From positions 7,343,501-7,407,500 of the forward strand of contig NZ_CP109599.1 of NCBI RefSeq assembly GCF_036231945.1: 64,000 nt of DNA. The letters run 5' to 3'. The DNA comes from Streptomyces sp. NBC_01429 (lineage in GTDB: Bacteria > Actinomycetota > Actinomycetes > Streptomycetales > Streptomycetaceae). The number at the start of each line of letters is the position of its first letter. The stretch's first letter is position 1. The position numbers and the translations under genes are program-made. A model generated the notes under the pieces. The model saw only the letters and a program-made list of their open reading frames with translations, did no database searches and was not told where the DNA came from. Positions 52,087 through 60,268 of the stretch are shown here, piece after piece.

Positions 52087-52116
52087 CGCGCGGCGGGCCC
52101 GGAGGCCCGCCGCGCG
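52087..52116 (-). terminator. Perfect hairpin between precursor and enzyme genes (attenuator)
   Basis: CGCGCGGCGGGCC and GGCCCGCCGCGCG form a 13-base perfect stem with loop CGGA, starting 15 bases past the precursor stop and ending 41 bases before the HExxH start. Such hairpins after RiPP precursor genes let the peptide be made in excess of its enzymes. Confidence 0.7.
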
Positions 52117-52131
52117 GTGCGACGACGCGTG

Positions 52132-52218
52132 TTACTCCCCGTCGAAGTCGGGAACGTCGACCATGAGGGCCAGCTCGGGGAGTTCCGAGTCCTCGACCTG
52201 CGTGATGTCCTCGTTCAT
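52132..52218 (-). CDS. Candidate RiPP precursor peptide, 28 residues
   Basis: ATG 52218 follows AAGGGAG at ideal spacing; stop TAA at 52132-52134. The peptide starts MNEDITQVEDSELP and ends VDVPDFDGE, with ELALM between. It is very acidic, has no Cys, one Thr and one Ser (both in the N-terminal half), one Pro-Glu-Leu helix-like stretch like thiopeptide/lanthipeptide leaders, and a single aromatic (Phe, four from the end). No longer frame covers it and it is too short for routine gene callers. Placed first in the operon, ahead of a hairpin and the HExxH/YcaO pair. It could be a whole precursor with a C-terminal core, or a leader whose core was lost. Confidence 0.7.
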   Translation of the reverse strand: MNEDITQVEDSELPELALMVDVPDFDGE

Positions 52219-52242
52219 GACTGCTCCCTTCACCGCACCGGC

Positions 52243-52260
52243 CCCACCGTTCGCGGTGGG
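52243..52260 (-). promoter_or_regulatory. Stem-loop in the precursor leader
   Basis: CCCACCG-TTCG-CGGTGGG is a perfect seven-base stem (minus strand CCCACCG-CGAA-CGGTGGG, a GNRA-like CGAA loop) lying 24 bases upstream of the precursor ATG. It may stabilise the mRNA or form part of a control site. Confidence 0.5.
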
Positions 52261-52829
52261 AACTCACCGGCAGCCGTCATCGTGCGGCAGCGTCTCCGGG
52301 GCCGCCAGCACGCCCCGGGCGGGGTCGCGCATATCCGGACCGGTGTGAAAAGTCCTGAACGCGCCTTGTCCGTTGTGCCGGAAAGGCGCGTTCCGTATCG
52401 ACACGCCGGTACGGGGAGCCCGGGGCCGCCGGTCCGGGTCTCTCGGGCGGGCCAGCGCACGCCGTCCCTGTCCGGCAGGAGGGGCATCCGGGCCGTGCGC
52501 CAGGAAGCGATCCGGCCGAGGTTGGTCCGGAACCGCCGTCCTGGGCGGGCGCCGTCGCTCACCTAGTTCAACCAGCGTACGCCGGGGGGTGGTTGAGTGT
52601 GGTGAATACGCGCCCTGTCGGCGGAGGGTGATGAGAACGGCGGAGGTCGGTGAGGGCCGACGAGAGGCCGACCAGGGGCGACCCGAACCAACGGAGAACG
52701 GTTTCTAGTTCGTTCGATATACGATCGCGGCCCTGACTGTCATGGACCCCTTCGTTCCGAGGACTTCACGCGGTCGGTCACCCAGTCGTAATCTAGAAAC
52801 CGATTGCTGTAACGCGGAGAGGGGAAACG
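52261..52829. other. Divergent control region of the RiPP operon and LacI gene
   Basis: No convincing gene. A 110-residue minus-strand frame (52230-52562) has no ribosome site or family and overlaps the leader stem. Visible structure: TCAACCA (52568-52574) and TGGTTGA (52590-52596) as an inverted repeat 22 bases apart, suited to a regulator of the RiPP operon, and two LacI-like sites near the right end. The RiPP promoter should lie between about 52265 and 52600. Confidence 0.5.
52696..52805. promoter_or_regulatory. Two LacI-type operators before the lacI-like gene
   Basis: Site 1, GAACGGTTTCTAGTTC (52696-52711), and site 2, AATCTAGAAACCGATT (52790-52805), share the core CTAGAAACCG in opposite orientations and have four-base symmetric ends (GAAC/GTTC, AATC/GATT). 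Site 2 ends 24 bases before the regulator's ATG. The same core recurs before the large exported protein gene. Confidence 0.6.
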
Positions 52830-53864
52830 ATGGTGCGGACCGGCGCCGCCGCGCGGCCGACGCTGGCGGTCATAGCCAGAGAGGCCCGGGTCTCGGTGCC
52901 CACGGCCTCGAAGGTGGTGAACGGCCGGGAGGACGTCGCCCCCGAGACCCGCCGCAGGGTCGCCGAAGTGCTGGACCGGCTCGGCTACGTCCGCAGACCC
53001 CGGAGCGGAACGGCCGCCGAACCGTCGCTGGTGGACGTCGTGGTGCACTCCCTCAGCAGCTCCTGCACGGCGGCCGTCCTGCACGGGATCGAGGAGGCGG
53101 CCGACGAGGCGGGCCTGGACGTCGTGGTGTCGGCGGGACTCGCCCGCTCGCGCGGGTGCGGGCCCGACCGGGGCCGCCTTCAGCGGCTGGCCGCGCGCGG
53201 GACGGCGGGGCTGATCTTCCATCTTGCGGAGCTGACGCCGTCCCAGTACGGCTGGCTGGAGCAGCACCGTATCCCCTTCGTCATGATCGACCCGGCGGTG
53301 AAACCCCCGCCCTGGGTGGTCTCGGTCGGCGCGGACAACGTGGGCGGCGGGGCGAGCGCCACCGGGCATCTGCTCGCGCTCGGCCACCGCCGTATCGCGT
53401 TCATCGGCGGCCACCGCCACGCGCTGTGCGGGCGCGACCGGCTGGAGGGGCACCGCTCGGCGCTGGCCGCCGCCGGGGTGACGAGCCGTCAGGCGTACGA
53501 GAAATACGGCCGTTTCACCACGGCCGAGGCCCGCGACCGCGCCCTGGAACTGCTGGACCTGCCCGAGCCGCCGACCGCCGTCTTCGTCTGCTCCGACGCG
53601 ATGGCGCTCGGCGTGTACGAGGCGGCGGCGGCGCGCGGGGTGCGGATCCCGGACGACCTCAGCGTGGTCGGCTTCGACGACCTGCCCGAAGCGCGCTGGG
53701 CCACCCCCGCGCTGACGACGGTCCGCCAGCCGCTCTCCGACATGTCCGCCACCGGGCTGCGGCTCCTGGTCCGTCTGATGGAGGGCGACTGGCCGGACGC
53801 TCCCCTCACCGAACTTCCCACCCGGCTGACCGTCCGCGCCAGTACCGCGCCACCACGGCCTTGA
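52830..53864 (+). CDS. LacI-family transcriptional regulator
   Basis: A protein of 344 residues. The N-terminal helix-turn-helix is TLAVIAREARVSVPTASKVV, then NGREDVAPETRRRVAEVLDR and LGYV (hinge). The sugar-binding domain is of the periplasmic-binding type: VDVVVHSLSSSC, HLLALGHRRIAFIGG, PPTAVFVCSDAMALGVYEAA, PDDLSVVGFDDLPEARWATP, LTTVRQPLSDM. GAGAGGGG precedes ATG 52830. With matching operator-like sites before itself and before the 55141 gene, it is the likely pectin-oligosaccharide-responsive repressor of this locus. Confidence 0.88.
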   Translation: MVRTGAAARPTLAVIAREARVSVPTASKVVNGREDVAPETRRRVAEVLDRLGYVRRPRSGTAAEPSLVDVVVHSLSSSCTAAVLHGIEEAADEAGLDVVVSAGLARSRGCGPDRGRLQRLAARGTAGLIFHLAELTPSQYGWLEQHRIPFVMIDPAVKPPPWVVSVGADNVGGGASATGHLLALGHRRIAFIGGHRHALCGRDRLEGHRSALAAAGVTSRQAYEKYGRFTTAEARDRALELLDLPEPPTAVFVCSDAMALGVYEAAAARGVRIPDDLSVVGFDDLPEARWATPALTTVRQPLSDMSATGLRLLVRLMEGDWPDAPLTELPTRLTVRASTAPPRP

Positions 53865-53987
53865 CGCGGAGGGCTACCCCTCGGCGCCCTCGGTGACGTA
53901 CTCGCCGCGGTGCGGGGGCGTGGCGATCGGGATCATCCGGCCGTCCCGTCGTCCGAGCGCCGGGGGCCGGCCGGCCGGTGCCGCCGC

Positions 53988-54812
53988 TCATGACCTCGGG
54001 CCCGCGGCGCTCTCCAGCTCCGCCGTCCAGGCGTCGACGAGCGCGACCAGCCGGCCGGGCCGCTCCTCGTGCAGGTAGTGCCCGCACTCCGGCCAGACCT
54101 CCACCCGCGAACCCGCGGGCGCGGCCGTGCCGCCCTCCCAGGCCGCCGGCCCGGCGTTCGAGTGGACGGCCAGCACCGGGCAGCGGCGGCGGGCCAGATA
54201 TGCGCGAGCGGCGGGGCGTGGCCCGAACGCGTCCGGGGCCCGATACATCCCGTCGCGGCAGCGCAGCAGTACGGCCGGATCCATGGCGCCCATCAGCAGC
54301 TCGTGCCGGGCGCGCGGCTCCGCGTACGTGCCGGGGCGGAAGGCGCCGCCGACGAACCGCACGGCCCACGGCGTGCCCTCCGCGCGCAGGGCCTCCTGCT
54401 CGGCGGGCAGCCGCGCGATCTCCGCCTCGTCCGCCCCGTACGCCGGGTCGAGCACCACCAGCGCCCGCACCAGGAGCGGGTGTTCCACCGCGAGCGCCGT
54501 CACGACCTGCCCGCCCATGGAGTGGCCCACCGCGATCACCGGACCGGTGCCGAGCGCGTCGAGGAGCGCCGCCAGATCGGCGGCGAAGTCCCGGGGGCCG
54601 TACCCGTCGTGCGGCTCGGCGGAGCGGCCGTGGCCGCGCAGGTCGGGTACGAGGACCCGGCGGCCCGCCCATGCGCGCAGATGGGGCCGCCACTCCTCGC
54701 CGTCGCCGCCCCAGCCGTGCACCAGCAGCAGCGGCGGTCCTTCGCCGCCGCTGTCGGTGTCGGTGTAATGGAGGGAGACGCCGTTCACCATGATCCGGGG
54801 CATGCCGGCCAT
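53988..54812 (-). CDS. Alpha/beta-fold hydrolase
   Basis: A protein of 274 residues. LLLVHGWGGDGEEW forms the oxyanion HG turn, VLVPDLRGHGRSAEP follows, the nucleophile is Ser98 in VIAVGHSMGGQVV, the acid is probably in VLAVHSNAG and the His in WPECGHYLHEERPG. ATG 54812, 54803 and 54791 are all possible starts and all keep the domain. Convergent with lacI and divergent from the large exported protein; it may hydrolyse an ester in the pectin pathway, but relatives act on many substrates. Confidence 0.75.
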   Translation of the reverse strand: MAGMPRIMVNGVSLHYTDTDSGGEGPPLLLVHGWGGDGEEWRPHLRAWAGRRVLVPDLRGHGRSAEPHDGYGPRDFAADLAALLDALGTGPVIAVGHSMGGQVVTALAVEHPLLVRALVVLDPAYGADEAEIARLPAEQEALRAEGTPWAVRFVGGAFRPGTYAEPRARHELLMGAMDPAVLLRCRDGMYRAPDAFGPRPAARAYLARRRCPVLAVHSNAGPAAWEGGTAAPAGSRVEVWPECGHYLHEERPGRLVALVDAWTAELESAAGPRS

Positions 54813-54910
54813 GGTGCCCGAAGGGACGGCCCCGCGTCACGCGGTGCGCGCCGTTCCTCCCACGCCGGCCGCCGGGCCGGGTGTTCTGCCAATAATCAGC
54901 CCGATGTGGC

Positions 54911-55065
54911 AACCGGTCTCTAAGGTATGTCCGGCCTGTCGGCTGCTGTCATCGGTTCGAAATCCCGTGCGTGACCACGGAAGTCACTTGTAACGGAAGT
55001 TTTCCGTGCGCGACACCTTGCTCATCTCCCCACCCCAGCCTACTTTCCGTAGAGACCGATTTCTA
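54911..55065. promoter_or_regulatory. Two LacI-type operators before the large exported protein
   Basis: AACCGGTCTCTA (54911-54922; reverse strand TAGAGACCGGTT) and TAGAGACCGATTTCTA (55050-55065) match the TAGARACCGRTT core found twice before the LacI gene. The second site lies 76-91 bases before ATG 55141. The whole 328-base gap 54813-55140 holds no gene, only these sites and promoter sequence. Confidence 0.6.
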
Positions 55066-55140
55066 AGCCGCTGTCGCGGACCGCGAGTCGGGCCTCCCCC
55101 CTCTTCTCCTCCGAGCACCGTGAGAAAGGAAGCCTCCGTC

Positions 55141-58100
55141 ATGCCGAGGGCAGAACTCAGCCGCCGGAACTTCGTCCAGATAGCAGGTGCCGGCACCGCG
55201 GCCGTCGCCGCGAGCAGCTGGCTCTGGCAGTCGGCGCCCGCCGCGTACGCCGCCGAGTCCGCGGGGACCGCCGGCTCCGCCGCGACGGAGCGGGCGGGGC
55301 TGCTCGACCGACTCGTCCTCGGGGACGGCGCGTCGGAGAAGACCCACGGCCTGACCACCGACGGCAGCGCGATCGTCACGGACGCCCGCAAGGCCAGGGC
55401 CCGGGTCGCCACCCCCCTCGAACCCGTCGCCGCGCGCGGCGGCGAGCTGCGCTTCACGATGCGGACCGACCCCAGGGCGCAGAACTACCTGACCCTCAAG
55501 CTGTGGGGCGAGGACGGCTCCCCGTACACCACCCTCGCCTACATCAACGGCGAACAGATCGGCTACCGCCGCAACCACGACTACCCGGCGCTCAGCTTCG
55601 GTTACACCAACCAGGTTCCGGGCCGCTACTACTACTCCACGGTGATGCTCCCGCTGGAGATGACCCGCGACCGGTCCGAGGCCGAGATCACCCTGCGCAC
55701 CTACGAGGGCAGCTTCTCCGGCAAGGTCACCGACAACTCCCGCCCGTACTACGCCGTCTACACCCACACCGCCGCGCAGCTGGACCTCTCGGCCGAGGGC
55801 CTCACCACCTACCGGCCGCCTACCGCGCTCCCCGCCGACCTCGACGACGCCGAGAAGCGCCGACTCGTCGACAGCTTCCGCACCACCCAGGTCGACCTCT
55901 TCAACCGGCTCTCCACCCAGGTCGACGCCGCCGCCACCGGCAAGATCTCCATCGAGCGCTATGTCGACGAACTCCGCTACTACGCGCAGGTGCTGACCAC
56001 GCCGTGGTCGCCCGCCGCCGGTGAAGCGGAGAAGAAGACCGCCCTGCTGCGGATCTTCAAGTCCATCGACAACCACGTCAAGGACTACTACGGCAACACC
56101 CGCCTCGTCCTGCGCGGCGGCCACCAGGGCGACTGGGGCGGCTACTACGGGGCGCTCGGCGAGGCCCTCTACCTCGTGGAGAATCTGATCACCAATCAGA
56201 AGATCTACGGGAAGGCGGCGTTCACCGCGTTCCTCGACGAGGGGTTCACCACCGGCACCCAGGACGGCGAGACCTCCCTCAAGGACGTCGACTTCGACGG
56301 CGGACGGCTCACCCGGCGCGCGGCCTGGGGCCGCTGCCTCAAGGCCAACTTCGACTTCGCGCGCTCCCGGCTCTCGTACATCTACAACCAGATGCTCTAC
56401 ACGTACGAGGGCGCCTGGAAGGCCCACGAGGGCCTGCGCGTCATCGGCTCCGACCACTACCAGGGCCGCGCCCGCAGCCACGCCATCCTGGGGGAGTCGC
56501 TCGGCCTCGTACCGTTCCTCGGCGAAGAGGTGCTGGTCGGGCCCCAGGGCCAGGAACTCGACCTGTTCCACTCGCTCTTCTACCACGACGGTACGGCGCG
56601 CTTCACCGACGACTACGTCAAGATCGTCGGCAAGGGGCTCGCGAAGAGCAAGCTCGACCGGTCGGGCAAGGTGGTACGGCGCCTGCCGTACGGCACGCAC
56701 TACACCGGCATCACCGCCGCCGGGCTCACCCGCGAGAACACCTACGTCGGCAACTACGGCGAGGCGTCCCGCTACCTCGGCGAGTACTTCTTCAAGACCT
56801 GGGGCCACCCGGGCGACGAGGAACTCAACGACAACATCCTCAAGCTCGCCCTGCGCAACATCCACGCGCGCGGCTACACCCGCTACGCGTCCGTCGACGA
56901 CGACGGACACCGCGTCATGCGCATCATCGGCTCCATCGACGAGCGCAACTGGTACTGGCCGGGGATCCCCGCCTACGGCGCGCGTATCAACGAGGGACAG
57001 TCGCTGTTCACCGCCGGGTTCGAGCCGCACATGGCCGAGCACGCCGAGCGCTACCGGGGCAAGGAGTGGGACACCTACTGGGAGTACGCCAGCGAGGCCG
57101 TCGGCTTCGCCCAGCAGCAGCTCGCCGACCGCCAGTACTTCAACGAGTTCGCCAAGGCCACCGCCAACCCCAAGGCCGACATGCGGCTGCCCGCCACCTT
57201 CGCCCATCTGACCGGCGGACGGGCCCGGTACGAACGGCTCGGCACGGCGCGGGCCGGGAAGGTCATGCCGCAGACCGACTTCCGCGCCTACACCGGGGCG
57301 GAACTCACCGCGCTCGGCGTACGGGCCTCGGATTACGAGCAGTTCGCGTGGGCCGACGTCGACAACATGTTCATCTCGCTGCGCGACGGCGACACCCGCA
57401 TCTTCGGCTCCCTCTTCCAGAGCAACCGGGGCGTCGCCGGGAACGGCCGGCTGCACGTCATCACCCCGACCCACGAACACGTCGTGCAGGTGCAGACCGA
57501 CGGACTCTTCCAGTACCGGGACTACTACGCCCGGATGGACGCCATCGACGCCGACTTCATGGAGGACATCAACACCGGCGACAACTGGGCCCCGCAGGCC
57601 CTCGCCGGGGAGATCTGCCCCATCGCGTACCAGCCGGGCGTCGGCACCGTCAGCCGCGAGAACTTCGAGGCCGACAACCCGTACTCCGGCTACACCGACT
57701 TCCTCACCGCCCGCTACGGCCGCTACCTGTTCGGTGTCAACACCACCCGCGCCGCGTACGGGAACAAGCAGAGCTACCGGCTCGCCGTCCCCGCGAGCCA
57801 CCGCGGGGCCACCATCCTCGACCTGGTCTCCGGCCGGAAGCTGCCGGTCTCCGGCGGCCATGTCACCGTCGCGCCGTTCACCGCCGTCGTCCTGAAGCTG
57901 TCCGACGCGGCGACGACCGCGCTGCTGCCGTCCGTCGTGCGGTACGTGACCGCGCTGCCCGCCGACACCTCGATCACCGTCGCCTGGACCCCCACCGCCG
58001 GGGCCGCCACGTACACCGTCCAGCGCGCCACCCGCGCCGAGGGACCGTACAAGACCGTGGCCACCGCCGTCACCGGCCTGTCCTGGCACGACACCGAGGT

Positions 58101-59700
58101 CCAGCAGGGCAGCGGTTACCACTACACCGTCACCGCCGTGAACGGCGCCGGTACGGGCTGGTCCTCCTGGCACGTCGCCGCCGCCCTCGACACCCCCGTC
58201 TCCCGCAAGCTCACCGGCACCGGCTGGCGCGACGACCGGCTCGGCACCCAGCGGCGCGGCACCACCTCCGTCAACGGCGCTACGCTCGCCATCACCGGAG
58301 GCGACGGCACCGGGCTCGGCAAGGGCGACGACTACATGGTCGCCACCCGGGACATCGAGGACTCCCTGCTGTTCGTCAGCCGCGTACTGACCGGCAGCGG
58401 TACGGTCACGGCCCGGGTGGACGACCACCGGGGCGCCCTGACCGGGCTGATGCTGCGCGACCGCATCCACACCAACACCCGCTACCTGTACTTCGGCGCC
58501 GACGCCACCGGCAAGCTCGTCCTCGCCAACCGCACCCGCGACAGCCGCCACGACTGGCAGGACGACGTCCGCTCCCCGCTGGACGCGGGCATCTCCGGTT
58601 TCACCGTCTCCGACCACCCGTATCTGCGCCTGGTACGGAACTACGAGACGCACCAGGTCATCGCCTTCGCCTCCGCCGACGGCGCCACCTGGCGCTATGT
58701 CGGCGCGCTCTTCACCCCCTTCCCGTACGCGCTGCACGCCGGCGTCGCCTCGACCGGCAGCGCGGTCCTCGGCACCGTCAAGGTGACGGGCACCTCCTCC
58801 GGAAAGCTCCAGCCGTACGTGGCGAGCCGCACGGCGGACACCTTCACCCTCGCCTGGAACAAGCCCGAGGACGCCGTCGCCTTCACGCTCCACCGCACCG
58901 CCGACGCGAAGACCGCCGCCACCGACCCGCGCACCCGCCCCGCCGGCTGGGACAAGGTCCTCTCCGACACCCGCGAGCGCGGCTGCACGGAGAAGGAACT
59001 GCGGCACGGAAAGCGCTGGTTCAAGGTCGTGGCGTCCCTCCAGGACGGCTCCACCCGGGTCTCCGAGGACAGCGCCGTCGCGGTCGCCGAGACCCTCGCC
59101 GAGGTCATCGCGCGGGCCAGGAAGGCCGAAGCGAGGGAGTGGACGAAGAAGAGCTACGCGGCCTTCACCGCCGAGATCGACCGGATCGAGAAGGCGGGCG
59201 GCGACCAGGAGGCGCGGATCGACGAGGTCTACACCGCCTACGCCCTGCTGGTGTCCACCGACACCCTGCTGCGTCAGTTCAAGGTCACCCGGGAGATGGT
59301 GGAGGCGTCCACCATCGAGTGGCCGGGCACCGGCACCAAGGCGTCCAACGGCTGGAAAGCGTTCGACGGCGACACGGCCACCTACACCGACACTCTCGCC
59401 ACCGAGAGCTGGATCGACATCGACGCGGGCGCGGCTGGCCCCGTCACCATCGACAAGATCCGCTTCCATCCCCGCACCGGACTGGAGACCCGCGCCAACG
59501 GCACGGTGTTCCAGGGCTCGGACGACGGACAGAACTGGACGGACCTGCACACCATCAGCGGGGTGAGCGCCGCTCAGTGGTACGAGGTGAAGCTCGGCCG
59601 CACGGCCTCGCACCGGAGGATCCGCGTCTACGACAACCACGGCGGAAGCGCCAACCTCGCCGAGATCGAGTTCTGGTACTACCTGCCCGACGAGTCGTAA
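55141..59700 (+). CDS. Large Tat-exported multidomain carbohydrate-active protein
   Basis: A protein of 1519 residues. The twin-arginine signal LSRRNFVQIAGAGTAAVAAS is cleaved near APAAYAAES. Residues about 50-900 form a two-part catalytic-looking region (beta domain with RTDPRAQNYLTLKLWGEDGS, then a helical part with LVLRGGHQGDWGGYYGALGE and SIDERNWYWPGIPAYGARIN, then a beta-rich part) of no family I can name. FN3-like domain at about 927-1008, concanavalin/laminin-like domain at 1020-1217, second FN3-like at 1223-1317, helical spacer at 1317-1378, F5/8-type C (discoidin) domain at 1384-1519. Two LacI-type sites lie upstream. Likely a secreted polysaccharide-degrading enzyme for pectic material. 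Confidence 0.7.
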   Translation: MPRAELSRRNFVQIAGAGTAAVAASSWLWQSAPAAYAAESAGTAGSAATERAGLLDRLVLGDGASEKTHGLTTDGSAIVTDARKARARVATPLEPVAARGGELRFTMRTDPRAQNYLTLKLWGEDGSPYTTLAYINGEQIGYRRNHDYPALSFGYTNQVPGRYYYSTVMLPLEMTRDRSEAEITLRTYEGSFSGKVTDNSRPYYAVYTHTAAQLDLSAEGLTTYRPPTALPADLDDAEKRRLVDSFRTTQVDLFNRLSTQVDAAATGKISIERYVDELRYYAQVLTTPWSPAAGEAEKKTALLRIFKSIDNHVKDYYGNTRLVLRGGHQGDWGGYYGALGEALYLVENLITNQKIYGKAAFTAFLDEGFTTGTQDGETSLKDVDFDGGRLTRRAAWGRCLKANFDFARSRLSYIYNQMLYTYEGAWKAHEGLRVIGSDHYQGRARSHAILGESLGLVPFLGEEVLVGPQGQELDLFHSLFYHDGTARFTDDYVKIVGKGLAKSKLDRSGKVVRRLPYGTHYTGITAAGLTRENTYVGNYGEASRYLGEYFFKTWGHPGDEELNDNILKLALRNIHARGYTRYASVDDDGHRVMRIIGSIDERNWYWPGIPAYGARINEGQSLFTAGFEPHMAEHAERYRGKEWDTYWEYASEAVGFAQQQLADRQYFNEFAKATANPKADMRLPATFAHLTGGRARYERLGTARAGKVMPQTDFRAYTGAELTALGVRASDYEQFAWADVDNMFISLRDGDTRIFGSLFQSNRGVAGNGRLHVITPTHEHVVQVQTDGLFQYRDYYARMDAIDADFMEDINTGDNWAPQALAGEICPIAYQPGVGTVSRENFEADNPYSGYTDFLTARYGRYLFGVNTTRAAYGNKQSYRLAVPASHRGATILDLVSGRKLPVSGGHVTVAPFTAVVLKLSDAATTALLPSVVRYVTALPADTSITVAWTPTAGAATYTVQRATRAEGPYKTVATAVTGLSWHDTEVQQGSGYHYTVTAVNGAGTGWSSWHVAAALDTPVSRKLTGTGWRDDRLGTQRRGTTSVNGATLAITGGDGTGLGKGDDYMVATRDIEDSLLFVSRVLTGSGTVTARVDDHRGALTGLMLRDRIHTNTRYLYFGADATGKLVLANRTRDSRHDWQDDVRSPLDAGISGFTVSDHPYLRLVRNYETHQVIAFASADGATWRYVGALFTPFPYALHAGVASTGSAVLGTVKVTGTSSGKLQPYVASRTADTFTLAWNKPEDAVAFTLHRTADAKTAATDPRTRPAGWDKVLSDTRERGCTEKELRHGKRWFKVVASLQDGSTRVSEDSAVAVAETLAEVIARARKAEAREWTKKSYAAFTAEIDRIEKAGGDQEARIDEVYTAYALLVSTDTLLRQFKVTREMVEASTIEWPGTGTKASNGWKAFDGDTATYTDTLATESWIDIDAGAAGPVTIDKIRFHPRTGLETRANGTVFQGSDDGQNWTDLHTISGVSAAQWYEVKLGRTASHRRIRVYDNHGGSANLAEIEFWYYLPDES

Positions 59701-59783
59701 CACCCGCGCCGGCTCTTCCCACCGGCCCCGGGAAAAACTCCTGAACCCGCGGCAACCTTGTGCGCGGGCGGCGGCGACCAGGA

Positions 59784-59823
59784 GGTCGCGGAGGGAGGTG
59801 TGTTCATCCCTCCCTCCGCGACC
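59784..59823 (+). terminator. Strong hairpin terminator
   Basis: GGTCGCGGAGGGAGG and CCTCCCTCCGCGACC form a perfect 15-base stem with a 10-base loop, 84 bases past the stop of the large gene and before the PL4 relic. Confidence 0.65.
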
Positions 59824-59852
59824 CCACCCGCCTACGGCTGGAGCCCCCCCCC

Positions 59853-60222
59853 ATGACCACCGCCCCCAGGACCACCGACCCGGCGACCGCTCCCCCGGAG
59901 GCCACCGGACACGGACACCCCTCGCGCCGAGGCGTCCTCGCCGTCACCACCGCCGGTGTCGTCGCCGCGGGAGCCGCCGTCACCGGAGCCACCGCCACAC
60001 CCGCACGGGCGGCGGCCTTCGGCTACACCGACGACGGAAACGAACTATGTGATCAGCACCGGCGCCAATCTCGTCCTCAAGATCTCCAGGACCAGCGGCG
60101 ACCTGACCTCACTGGTCTACGGAACCACCGAGTACGAGGGGTACGGCAACGCGCACTCCCACGTGGAATCCGGACTCGGCGCCTCCACGGTCACCAACGA
60201 CTGCCTGGACCTGCTGAGCTGA
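59853..60222 (+). pseudogene. N-terminal remnant of a PL4-type rhamnogalacturonan lyase
   Basis: A Tat-like signal (SRRGVLAVTTAGVVAAGAAV) leads to AAFGYTDDGN. After one extra G at 60042 the frame shifts to NYVISTGANLVLKISRTSGD, LTSLVYGTTEYEGYGNAHSH and VESGLGASTVT, the well-known start of PL4 rhamnogalacturonan lyases (FGYTDDG.NYVI.TGANLVFKV). Eight codons later a stop occurs and the remaining several hundred residues are missing. So the gene is frameshifted and truncated. Confidence 0.75.
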
Positions 60223-60231
60223 GCGGGCCCG

Positions 60232-60263
60232 CGCGCCTCCCGGGGAGTGCCCCGGGAGGCGCG
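60232..60263. terminator. Bidirectional hairpin terminator
   Basis: CGCGCCTCCCGGGG and CCCCGGGAGGCGCG form a perfect 14-base stem with loop AGTG between the PL4 relic and the convergent pectate lyase, whose stop is six bases away. Confidence 0.75.
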
Positions 60264-60268
60264 ACAGG

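Noticed and set aside
52230..52562. 110-residue minus-strand frame upstream of the precursor as an alternative precursor or regulator
   Set aside because: No ribosome site, no family, Arg/Pro-rich composition typical of antisense GC-rich frames, and it overlaps the precursor leader stem.
55063..59703. 1546-residue antisense frame opposite the large exported protein
   Set aside because: Val/Gly/Asp-rich shadow produced by GC-rich codon structure; no start signal or domain.
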